Shown: positions 1 through 6,781 of the stretch, piece by piece
Layout: each line of letters opens with the position of its first letter
How positions within the stretch are numbered: the first letter of the stretch is position 1
Assembly (NCBI GenBank): GCA_027347685.1
Contig: DAIEQM010000011.1
Span: 1 to 10,839, forward strand
Length of the DNA: 10,839 nt
Direction of reading: 5' to 3'
From: UBA5941 sp021824385
GTDB lineage: Bacteria; Patescibacteriota; Microgenomatia; UBA8517
Position numbers and translations under genes: made by a program
The notes under the pieces: model-generated
The model's database searches: none
What the model was told of the DNA's origin: nothing
What the model saw: the letters and a program-made list of their open reading frames with translations, nothing else

Positions 1-1219
1 CAATTGAAGTTGAAGCATCAAGTACTAATGAGTCTGAAAACTTGGTGAAGTTTAAAGCATTGCTCGCAACAGAGATGTTATCAGTTCCGCTCGGGCTCTC
101 GCTTACTAAGAAGTCTGAAGTAAAGTTTAATGTGTCAACATTTGTTCCTACTGCCACGCCGCCGTTTTTGACGTTAATGATTGCACTGGTAGCACCTGAG
201 TCATTTGAACAACCCCACATATCGGTTGTTTCATTCCATTTCAGTAATTGACCGTCTGCACAACCTTGCAGAAGTGTTAATCCACTTGATAAAACTTCAA
301 GTCCTGATCCGCTTGTTGTAGTAGAGGACAGTGCATCTGTTGCGGCAGGCAACTGAATTGTCAGGCTGCCGCCTGATAGTGTCAGGCCGTTTCCAGTAAA
401 GTCGGAGATGGTATCAGAGTTTAAGGTCAAACTTCCGGTTGTTGTTATGTTGCCTGAGTTGTTTACAGTAAATAGATTTGTTCCGGTTGAGTTTTGAACA
501 GCTAAAATATTGCTTGTCTGGGGAGAATGTCCTCTGGCGAGTAGTTGTATTTCATCGGAGTCGCCAACGACAGCTAACTTTCCTAGAATAGTAGCATTAG
601 CATCAACTGTAAGGTCTGCGTTAATTTTTGTGGGGACATTCAAATTAAAGGTGAGATCTTGCAGCGCAGTGGTATCCGCAAGTACATTTGCGGAATTTCC
701 TAGTTTGGCGGTTTCTCTCTTATTGGAAAACAGTTCTTGAATTCGAGGGGTAAAGGCACGAGCTGCCGTTGCGGTAATTAATAATAACGATGTAACTATC
801 AAGCTTTTTGCAAAAAAGTTTTTTACCGAATGTTTCTTTTGTCGCACTGCTATTGTAGGTGTTTCTATCTGTGGTGTCTTGGTTGATGCAAAGAATTCCT
901 GTGGGGTGGTAAAAGCAATTACTTTGTCTGTTTGTGGTGTTTGAAGAGACACGGGAGTTTCTCTCACTTCTACAACTTCTTTAGGAGCTATTGTGTTTAC
1001 CACTACTGCCGTATCGGCAACCACTTTCTTCTTAGCGTTTTTGTTTTTCTTAAGGCTTATAATCTCGTCAAAGCGATACCTTCTATGTTTTCCTTCTGTA
1101 CGTTCAGGAACAAGAATTCCTTTGGCTTCCCAACGACGAAGCGTTTTTGTAGAAATTTTTAAGAGGGCAGCTGCCTCATGTATTGAGAGAAGTTCTTGTT
1201 TTGCAGGTTTATTTATCAT
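1..1219 (-). CDS. MerR-type HTH / membrane-anchored exported repeat protein, 3' end beyond the window
   Basis: This is an open frame of 406 codons without a stop that leaves the window on the left, so the protein is longer than seen. The start is the only ATG after an in-frame TAA at 1235-1237. Residues 11-56 form a MerR/excisionase-type helix-turn-helix: SIHEAAALLKIS, then TLRRWEAKGIL, then the wing-like HRRYRFDEI. Residues 57-65 are Lys-rich. A Pro/Thr/Val-rich linker follows, then one hydrophobic segment at about 139-153 preceded by basic residues and ending in A-R-A, which could be an anchor or a signal peptidase site. Residues 157-406 are rich in Thr, Ser, Asn and Gly, with beta-repeat character (ILAVQNSTGTNLFTVNNSGN), and contain a Cys-bounded GCADGQLLKW...WGC motif at 319-337 of the kind common in CPR surface proteins. 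The likely topology is HTH inside and repeats outside. The function is unknown; a membrane-tethered regulator or surface fibre is an inference. Confidence 0.85.
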   Translation of the reverse strand, partial: MINKPAKQELLSIHEAAALLKISTKTLRRWEAKGILVPERTEGKHRRYRFDEIISLKKNKNAKKKVVADTAVVVNTIAPKEVVEVRETPVSLQTPQTDKVIAFTTPQEFFASTKTPQIETPTIAVRQKKHSVKNFFAKSLIVTSLLLITATAARAFTPRIQELFSNKRETAKLGNSANVLADTTALQDLTFNLNVPTKINADLTVDANATILGKLAVVGDSDEIQLLARGHSPQTSNILAVQNSTGTNLFTVNNSGNITTTGSLTLNSDTISDFTGNGLTLSGGSLTIQLPAATDALSSTTTSGSGLEVLSSGLTLLQGCADGQLLKWNETTDMWGCSNDSGATSAIINVKNGGVAVGTNVDTLNFTSDFLVSESPSGTDNISVASNALNFTKFSDSLVLDASTSI

Positions 1220-1233
1220 GGGTAGGATTTGAA

Positions 1234-1262
1234 ATTAGACACCTCGTGGCTACATGTCTAAT
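1234..1262. promoter_or_regulatory. Perfect 8+8 inverted repeat, candidate operator
   Basis: ATTAGACA at 1234-1241 is the exact reverse complement of TGTCTAAT at 1255-1262. The arms are 13 bases apart and their centres are 21 bp apart, about two helical turns, as expected for a dimeric DNA-binding protein. The dyad lies 15 bases upstream of the MerR-type start codon and just downstream of the candidate minus-strand promoter, which would suit autorepression. It could instead be an RNA hairpin in the 5' leader. That the HTH protein encoded next to it binds here is inference. Confidence 0.45.
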
Positions 1263-1265
1263 ATC

Positions 1266-1295
1266 ATTTAACTGTTTTTGTCCATCTTTTGTCAA
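1266..1295 (-). promoter_or_regulatory. Candidate sigma70-type promoter for the MerR-type gene
   Basis: On the minus strand a perfect -35 TTGACA (1295-1290) is followed after 18 bases by TTAAAT (1271-1266), which matches four of six bases of the -10 consensus. Transcription would begin near 1258, inside the dyad at 1234-1262. The -10 match is only moderate, so this is a candidate. Confidence 0.4.
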
Positions 1296-1350
1296 CGAGC
1301 GTAATACCCGCATTTTCTATTTGCGTTGTTTTTGTTGCAAAAATGGTCAG

Positions 1351-1364
1351 AAAGCGATCGCTTT
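1351..1364. repeat. 14-bp perfect palindrome with GCGATCGC core
   Basis: AAAGCGATCGCTTT reads the same on both strands. It sits alone in AT-rich intergenic DNA about 130 bases upstream of the MerR-type gene. It could be a protein-binding site. The core matches the HIP1 octamer known from cyanobacteria, but one copy proves nothing. Function unknown. Confidence 0.6.
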
Positions 1365-1484
1365 TGGAATCCTATATCTTGTTTTAACTCCAACATCTGG
1401 GTTATTGCCTTTTGGAACCACATAAAGCAGGTCAATTGGTCAGTAGTTTGATGTAGGAGAGAATACGTATAAGCTGATTACCTT

Positions 1485-1513
1485 ATATGGGTTTCACAGA
1501 TACCCATATTTTT
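1485..1513 (+). terminator. Orphan hairpin with T-tract (terminator-like)
   Basis: An 8-bp perfect stem (ATATGGGT at 1485-1492, ACCCATAT at 1502-1509) with a 9-base loop is followed by a short run of T. This is the shape of an intrinsic terminator for plus-strand transcription. No plus-strand gene ends upstream of it, so it would have to end an unannotated small RNA or stop stray antisense transcription. The stem is AT-rich and weak. Confidence 0.3.
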
Positions 1514-1744
1514 GTTGCAAATAGAATTCCGCCTCATTTATTACCGTTACCATTTGTTGAGCTTTTTGTTGAAATATTTCTGCCTCAGAGATTTTTTTTT
1601 AATCTTTTAGACCATTTTATTTATGAAATACTGTAAATTATTTATAAGCAGAGAAGCGTTGGTGGACTTTTGTTTTTTTTAAGATTGAGTGACAAATTTT
1701 TATTATTTTTTTACCGCATGTAAATAAAGACTCTTATTAAAAAT

Positions 1745-1773
1745 TAGACATATAGCCTCGAATTATTTATACC
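1745..1773 (+). promoter_or_regulatory. Candidate promoter of the ATPase operon
   Basis: TAGACA (1745-1750; five of six bases of the -35 consensus) and TATACC (1768-1773; four of six bases of the -10 consensus) are separated by 17 bases. The predicted start is near 1780, about 40 bases before the first gene. The -35 box lies inside a third copy of ATTAGACA (1743-1750), the half-site of the dyad next to the MerR-type gene. No further promoter is needed downstream because the operon has almost no gaps. Confidence 0.4.
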
Positions 1774-1819
1774 GTACAGAAAATCTTGCATAGAAAACTA
1801 ATCCCTTCTAACATGGAGT

Positions 1820-2593
1820 ATGTTAACCAATCGAACAGCACGTATTGCACTCTATATAGTAGTCTCTCTTTTATATATTTCATTTGTTAAAGAAATACGT
1901 GCACAAGTTAGTTCAAGTGGAATCGCTACGACCTATACACTCTCAGAAAAAATACCGAACGGGAGTGTTGTTTGCATAAAACAAGGAGGTATCGGTTATT
2001 GTGATATAAGTTATGATCCTGCTGTTTTCGGTATTGTGACAGACAGTTCTGCTGGTGCTATGGTTGATAACACTGCGACAGCAAGTGGAGCACTTGTTGT
2101 AAAAGAAGGAAACACACTTGTTAGAGTGAGCGCTTCGGCAGGCGCCATTAAAGTGGGCGATTTGCTTACGAATGCCAAAGAAGCAGGGCTTGCACAAAAA
2201 GCAAGCCACAACGGTTTCATTATTGGACAAGCTTTGCAAGACTTTTCGGGAGAAGGCGAGGGTACTATACTTATTGCACTTAATATTGCACAGACGACCT
2301 CATTTACTGATGCGAGAAACAATCTTCTGGAAGTGATTCGATCGGGAATTCAGGCTCCAATTCTTACCCCTCTGGCCGTGCTGAGATATGTTCTCGCCGC
2401 CTTTATTTTAATTGTTGCGTTCATACTCGGGTTTGTTTACTTTGGACGCATGGCTCGAACCAGTGTTGAGGCAGTTGGGAGGAATCCTTTGGCTTCAAGG
2501 ACAATTCAAGTAAACATTATTGTTAACTTATTTTTGATGCTGATTATTTTCTCAATCGGGCTCGCCTTATCGTATTTGATACTCACCCTTTAA
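1820..2593 (+). CDS. Exported protein with C-terminal c-subunit-like transmembrane hairpin
   Basis: This 257-residue protein has three parts. Residues 1-28 are a signal peptide or anchor (basic start, hydrophobic core 9-23, I-R-A before Gln29). Residues 29-165 are an exported domain with two cysteines (52, 61) and beta-rich motifs such as YDPAVFGIV and GAIKVGDLL, reminiscent of Peptidase_G2/tail-fibre C-terminal domains. Residues 189-209 and 230-256 are two hydrophobic helices joined by a polar loop, SVEAVGRNPLASR. That loop closely resembles the c-subunit loop of F-type ATPases (EGVGRNPEAQ type), and the topology matches: termini outside, loop in the cytoplasm. Neither helix contains Asp or Glu, so the ion-carrying carboxylate of a true c subunit is missing. 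It is the first gene of the F1 operon, one base before gpmI. GGAG sits only one base before the ATG. A rotor-ring or anchor role is inference; the family is otherwise uncharacterised to me. Confidence 0.75.
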   Translation: MLTNRTARIALYIVVSLLYISFVKEIRAQVSSSGIATTYTLSEKIPNGSVVCIKQGGIGYCDISYDPAVFGIVTDSSAGAMVDNTATASGALVVKEGNTLVRVSASAGAIKVGDLLTNAKEAGLAQKASHNGFIIGQALQDFSGEGEGTILIALNIAQTTSFTDARNNLLEVIRSGIQAPILTPLAVLRYVLAAFILIVAFILGFVYFGRMARTSVEAVGRNPLASRTIQVNIIVNLFLMLIIFSIGLALSYLILTL

Positions 2594-2594
2594 T

Positions 2595-4310
2595 ATGTCT
2601 ATACTCCCGAATTTCATTTCAACACTATTGCAGAGAAGGAATACTCCTGAACGGAAAGCGCGACTCACCGTGCTTGTTGTTCTTGATGGGTGGGGCATTG
2701 CGCCACCTTCACAAGGAAATGCAATTGCGCTCGCAAAAACGCCTAATATGAATAGTTTTATTGCAAGCTTTCCAAACACCCAACTCATTGCCTCTGGAGA
2801 GTCGGTAGGGCTTCCAGCAAATGTAGTCGGCAACTCTGAGGTGGGACATCTTACCATAGGCGTGGGGCGTGTAATTGACGAGAGCTTAGTACGGATCAAT
2901 CGGAGCATTGAAACTGGCGACTTTTTCTCAAATGATGCCTTTTTAAAAGCTGTTGATCATGTTCGGAAGAACAACTCCACGCTTCACATCGCTGGCATGG
3001 TAAGCAGTGGAAATGTTCACTCTTCGTTAAAGCATCTTCTTGCGCTTGTTGATTTTTGTACTCGACAGAAACTCCCGGATGTTGCTCTTCACTTGTTTAC
3101 CGATGGTCGAGATGCAGCTCCAATGGATGGGCTAAACGTAGTGACTGCTCTTGAAAAGACGCTTACGGGTAGCCCCAATATTCATATAGCAACAATTTCG
3201 GGAAGGTATTACGCGATGGATCGCGATGCAAGATGGGAGCGAACTGAGGCTGTTTATAATGCCATGACCCTTGGAAGCGAGGCAGTGTTTCCCAGCGCTT
3301 CAACTGCCATTTCATCGTATTACTCACAAGCAATTACTGATGAGTTTATTCCACCAACAAGCATTGCTCAAGATAAATCTAGCCTCAAATTGGTAAACGA
3401 TCACGATTCAATTATATTTTTCAATTTTAGAGTAGACCGTGCCAGACAGTTTGCAATGAGCTTCATTCTTCCAGACTTTGAGCATCTAAAAGGGTACGAG
3501 TGGGGGTTTGATCTTGATCAAGGGAACACCCGAAAAAAAGTATCATCAGGTTCTACTTTTAAGCGAAAAAAACTGATATCTGATCTCTTTTCTGTCACCA
3601 TGACTGAATATCAAAGCCAATTGCCAGCGAGTGCCATTGCTTACCCTCACACTACCGTTGAAAAATCGCTTGCACAAGTTTTGTCTGAAAATAATTACAC
3701 CCAGCTGCATCTTGCTGAAAGCGAAAAGGAGCGTATGGTGACCTATTATTTTGATGGGCTGAGGACGAGTCGTTTTACAGGAGAAGACGTTTTGATTATT
3801 CAATCTCCGAGGGTGGCGACGTATGACAAAAAACCCGAGATGTCGGTACGCCAAATCGCGAAAGAAGCAGTGAATGTAATAAGTCGTGGTAAGTACGACT
3901 TTATTGTAATGAATATGGCAAATCCTGATATGGTGGCTCATACCGGGAATCTGCAAGCAACAATTAAGGGTGTTGAGGAAGTCGATGCTGCCCTTGGACA
4001 AGTACAAAAGGCAGTACTTGAGGCAAACGGATCGATGCTTATTACGGCAGATCATGGAAACGCAGAGGAGCTTATTACCTACAATCAGTCGGGCTTTTAT
4101 TTTACCTCAGATTCTGGTTCAATGAATACAGAGCATTCTAACAATCCCGTTCCATTCATTGTTATGAATAGAGAATTGTTTCAAAGAGGCTTGGTAATGA
4201 CAAAAGGGAACTTGAGCGATGTTGCACCAACGATTTTGTCACTTATGGGCCTAGGAGTGCCAAAGGAAATGACGGGGGCAAACCTGTTACAACAAACAAC
4301 TAAACTATAA
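2595..4310 (+). CDS. gpmI: 2,3-bisphosphoglycerate-independent phosphoglycerate mutase
   Basis: The product interconverts 3- and 2-phosphoglycerate in lower glycolysis, in the cytoplasm, using a phosphoserine intermediate and two metal ions. All expected landmarks are visible: VLDGWG with Asp31, catalytic Ser81 in GNSEVGH, the substrate-site segments TDGRDAAP and GRYYAMDRDARW, NFRVDRAR, the metal ligands Asp445 and His449 in DMVAH, Asp486-His487 in ADHGN, and His514 in EHSNNPVPF. At 571 residues it exceeds the usual length of about 510. The excess is a 23-residue N-terminal extension, an insertion of roughly 26 residues near 301-326, and a short insert before His514. It starts one base after the preceding stop and ends four bases before the b-like gene, so it is co-transcribed with the ATPase genes. 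Its presence there is unusual and may simply reflect shared expression of ATP-yielding functions. Confidence 0.95.
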   Translation: MSILPNFISTLLQRRNTPERKARLTVLVVLDGWGIAPPSQGNAIALAKTPNMNSFIASFPNTQLIASGESVGLPANVVGNSEVGHLTIGVGRVIDESLVRINRSIETGDFFSNDAFLKAVDHVRKNNSTLHIAGMVSSGNVHSSLKHLLALVDFCTRQKLPDVALHLFTDGRDAAPMDGLNVVTALEKTLTGSPNIHIATISGRYYAMDRDARWERTEAVYNAMTLGSEAVFPSASTAISSYYSQAITDEFIPPTSIAQDKSSLKLVNDHDSIIFFNFRVDRARQFAMSFILPDFEHLKGYEWGFDLDQGNTRKKVSSGSTFKRKKLISDLFSVTMTEYQSQLPASAIAYPHTTVEKSLAQVLSENNYTQLHLAESEKERMVTYYFDGLRTSRFTGEDVLIIQSPRVATYDKKPEMSVRQIAKEAVNVISRGKYDFIVMNMANPDMVAHTGNLQATIKGVEEVDAALGQVQKAVLEANGSMLITADHGNAEELITYNQSGFYFTSDSGSMNTEHSNNPVPFIVMNRELFQRGLVMTKGNLSDVAPTILSLMGLGVPKEMTGANLLQQTTKL

Positions 4311-4314
4311 AAGT

Positions 4315-4926
4315 ATGATAATTGAACCATTTTTTATAACCGGACTTCTCACAGTCTTTGGCTGTTTGATCTTAATAGTCATATCTCTTGTTGTGTTATA
4401 TTTTCGCTCAAGTAAGGCATTATCTGCATTGAATACAGAATTTATCCTTTATAAAAGAGATCAAGAATCGCAAGCACGAGCTGCACTTGAAGCCGCCACA
4501 AAGAAAGCTCAGGAAATTATTTCAAGTACTCAGCTGTTTAGTGAAGAAACAAAACGATGGGTAATGGATGCAGTATCGAAATCTATTGCGCACGGTTCCA
4601 GTACCTATGATCAAATCATTTCAGATTTGGGAACGAAGAGTATCCACGACTTGTTGTTATATTCTGAAGAATTAAAAAAATCAATTGAAAGCCAAACCTT
4701 AAAATTGACTGAACATTATGAGAATCAATTGAAAGTTGAAGAACAAAGTTTTCATCAGACGCTTGAGAAAAACGAAGAACAAATACTCAAAGAGATTAAA
4801 GATAAAGCATCCAAGCTCCTCCCCGAAATTTTAAGAGAAGCGACGAAACGATCGCTTACCACAGAGGAAGCTGAAAATTTGATCATAGATAGTATTGAAA
4901 AGATAAAGAAAGAACATGCAATTTAG
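4315..4926 (+). CDS. atpF: F-type ATPase b-like peripheral stalk subunit
   Basis: This 203-residue protein has one N-terminal membrane helix (about 8-30), then an almost purely helical, charged, Glu/Lys/Gln-rich coiled coil to the C-terminus. This is the architecture of subunit b, which ties the membrane sector to delta at the top of F1. The C-terminal segment ILREATKRSLTTEEAENLI resembles the delta-binding end of b proteins (an ...LGREI-type turn followed by a last helix). It is longer than a typical b of about 156-170 residues, so the stalk may be longer or carry an extra segment. It follows gpmI after four bases and overlaps the delta-like gene by 11 bases. Sequence identity to b families is weak, as is normal for stalk proteins; position and shape carry the call. 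Symbol given by role. Confidence 0.8.
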   Translation: MIIEPFFITGLLTVFGCLILIVISLVVLYFRSSKALSALNTEFILYKRDQESQARAALEAATKKAQEIISSTQLFSEETKRWVMDAVSKSIAHGSSTYDQIISDLGTKSIHDLLLYSEELKKSIESQTLKLTEHYENQLKVEEQSFHQTLEKNEEQILKEIKDKASKLLPEILREATKRSLTTEEAENLIIDSIEKIKKEHAI

Positions 4927-5317
4927 TGATATTAAACCGCGAACCAAGTTTGAGCTGGTATCGCTCCAGCGGCTTCTGACTACTACCAAAACAATTGAAG
5001 AAGCGCGCCTTTCGTTCCCTGAAAAACTTTTAGCGTATATCGACGAACTAAGTAAAAACTCGGCTAAAAATTTTGAAAGTATTACAAAAGATATCAAAAC
5101 ATATTTAAGTAATATGAAGTATATAAAAATGTATATTCCATTTGAGCCCAGCATGCAATTCCAAGAGCGCATCTATCGCGCAATTGATATCGATCAATCA
5201 GATCGATACCTCGATATTGTTTGTGATACCTCGCTTGTTGGTGGGATAAAACTGGTTGTAGACGGAAAACAATATGACGAAACAGTCGATAAAATCATCT
5301 ATGAGAAGTGCCACTGA
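4916..5317 (+). CDS. atpH: F1 delta-like subunit, shortened
   Basis: Delta links the b stalk to the top of the alpha-beta head. Of the 133 residues, about 68-130 match the delta C-terminal domain: a strand (MYIPFEP), a helix, another strand and the signature SLVGGIKLVVDGKQYD at 106-121 (the DPSLIGG...VIDGSV region of ordinary delta). Ordinary delta proteins have about 175-180 residues with a six-helix N-terminal domain of around 105; here only some 65 residues precede the C-terminal part, so two or three helices appear to be lost. It overlaps atpF by 11 bases, and its TGA stop lies six bases before atpA in the same frame. Start chosen at the ATG inside the end of atpF; there is no room for a longer N-terminus without deeper overlap. 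Confidence 0.8.
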   Translation: MQFSDIKPRTKFELVSLQRLLTTTKTIEEARLSFPEKLLAYIDELSKNSAKNFESITKDIKTYLSNMKYIKMYIPFEPSMQFQERIYRAIDIDQSDRYLDIVCDTSLVGGIKLVVDGKQYDETVDKIIYEKCH

Positions 5318-5323
5318 ACAACT

Positions 5324-6781
5324 ATGAAAAGTGTCTTTGAACAAACGATAGCTCAATTTTCAGAAGTTGGATATGTTGAAGAGGTTCATTCTGCTGTAAT
5401 TCGTGTTTCAGGCCTCCCTGGTGCGCACCTTGAAGAGGTAGTCCTTTTTGAGAACGGAGCTGAAGGGTTTATTTATGGGCTTGAGGATGTTTTTATTGAT
5501 GTGATTTTAATAAATGAAGGAAGCACCTCTATCGGAGAACGAGTGGCAAGAACTGGTAAACCAATTACCATTGAAATTTCAACAGCCATTCTTGGTAGCG
5601 CTCTTGACGCTCTCGGAAAACCACTCATATATAAAGCAGTAAAACAATCTGAGAAAAAGATAGTTAGGGAGGTTTTTGATAAAGTTCCGGGCATAGGAGC
5701 ACGTGTGCCGATTAAAAAACCGTTTCATACCGGGATTGCCGTTGTTGATATCACGATACCGCTTGGCCGGGGGCAGCGTGAACTTGTTCTCGGAGATCGC
5801 AAAACGGGGAAAACTCAGTTTTTACTGCAGGTACTCAGAAATCAAGTAAAGACAGGGGCTATTTGCATATATTGCGCCATTGGAAAACGTGAGAGTGAAA
5901 TATTTGAACTTATTGAAGAGTTGAAAAATCCAATCTATGGCTCATCTGTCATTGTTTTTGCGAGTGGTGGAAACGAGGGAGTAGGTAGGATTTATCTGAC
6001 ACCATTTTCAGCAATGGCAACCGCAGAATATTTTCGAGATCTTGGGAAGGATGTTTTTTTGATTCTCGACGACCTATCAACACATGCACAGTTTTATCGG
6101 GAGATGGCGCTCTTGGCACGCAGGTTCCCTGGTCGTGCGTCATACCCTGGTGACATATTTCATGTTCACGCCGAGCTTCTTGAACGGGCAGGAGCCTTTA
6201 AAATACAAAGCGGTGCTGAGGCAACAATTACCTGTCTGCCGGTGGCTCAGTCTGTTTTTGGTGATATAACGGGATACATTACTACAAACTTAATGTCGAT
6301 GACCGACGGGCATTTATATCTTGACTCAGAGATTTTTGATGAAGGGCGTAGGCCGGCATTAAATCCATTTCTTTCGGTAACTCGTGTTGGGCACGAGACA
6401 CAGTCATCGCTGATGCGCGACATCTCTCGTGAAGTAACGAGCTTTTTAATTACCTATCGCCGTGCTCAAGAGTTTTCCCATTTCGGAAGTGAAGTGAGTA
6501 TTGCAGTCAAAGACACGCTCTCTCGTGGGAAATTGCTCTATACATTATTTGATCAGAGTAGCGATATTTTGATACCCTCGCATTTTGCAGCATTTGTTGT
6601 GGCCCACATCTGGGCTGGGAGTTTTAAAAATATTGATACCGATGAGCTTAAGAAACGAGTGGTAAATGGGGTAACGAAATTTGAAGATCCTGCCTTCAAG
6701 GCACGTTTTGATGCTATTTTTAATAGCGCTCCCGATTTTAAAACGCTCATAACCGCTGTTTCTCAATTACCACTTCCATGA
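5324..6781 (+). CDS. atpA: F1 ATPase alpha subunit
   Basis: This is the non-catalytic nucleotide-binding subunit of the alpha3beta3 head, 485 residues against about 500-513 usually. Visible features are an N-terminal beta-barrel (about 15-80), P-loop GDRKTGKT at 157-164, Walker B VFLILDD at 244-250, the ATP-site segment REMALLARRFPGRASYPGD, and SVTRVG with arginine finger Arg354, which completes the beta active site. The N-terminus is about 12 residues shorter than in E. coli if the P-loops are aligned. The missing part is the segment that binds delta, and delta is itself shortened. An in-frame TGA six bases upstream (the delta stop) rules out a longer start. The stop overlaps the atpG start in ATGA, indicating translational coupling. 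Alpha fits better than beta because of GDRKTGKT and the Arg finger. Confidence 0.95.
   Translation: MKSVFEQTIAQFSEVGYVEEVHSAVIRVSGLPGAHLEEVVLFENGAEGFIYGLEDVFIDVILINEGSTSIGERVARTGKPITIEISTAILGSALDALGKPLIYKAVKQSEKKIVREVFDKVPGIGARVPIKKPFHTGIAVVDITIPLGRGQRELVLGDRKTGKTQFLLQVLRNQVKTGAICIYCAIGKRESEIFELIEELKNPIYGSSVIVFASGGNEGVGRIYLTPFSAMATAEYFRDLGKDVFLILDDLSTHAQFYREMALLARRFPGRASYPGDIFHVHAELLERAGAFKIQSGAEATITCLPVAQSVFGDITGYITTNLMSMTDGHLYLDSEIFDEGRRPALNPFLSVTRVGHETQSSLMRDISREVTSFLITYRRAQEFSHFGSEVSIAVKDTLSRGKLLYTLFDQSSDILIPSHFAAFVVAHIWAGSFKNIDTDELKKRVVNGVTKFEDPAFKARFDAIFNSAPDFKTLITAVSQLPLP

Larger units (their letters stand above)
1220..1819. other. Divergent intergenic region, AT-rich
   Basis: About 600 bases separate the leftward MerR-type gene from the rightward operon. 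I find no convincing gene here. The plus-strand frames that cross 932-1425 have no recognisable protein character and are mostly antisense to the MerR-type gene. The region contains two candidate promoters, a dyad, a 14-bp palindrome, an orphan hairpin and a 13-base direct repeat (TTTTTGTTGCAAA at 1329-1341 and 1509-1521). The stretch 1590-1740 is very T-rich and otherwise featureless. Confidence 0.7.

Noticed and set aside
932..1425. Plus-strand frames of about 75-80 codons overlapping the MerR-type gene start
   Set aside because: They are the antisense of a clear HTH coding sequence and of AT-rich intergenic DNA, and show no recognisable protein.
1820..2593. Annotating the first operon gene simply as atpE
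   Set aside because: It is about three times too long, carries an exported domain, and lacks the ion-binding acidic residue; only the hairpin resembles c.
3546..4055. 169-codon minus-strand frame inside gpmI
   Set aside because: It is antisense to strongly conserved GpmI sequence, and its translation has no domain character.
5315..5326. Delta and alpha as one fused protein, or UGA read as glycine
   Set aside because: Delta and alpha share a frame with only a TGA and two codons between them, but several other genes here also end in TGA at sensible family ends, conserved glycines use GGN codons, and no in-frame TGA occurs inside any gene. The standard code fits.
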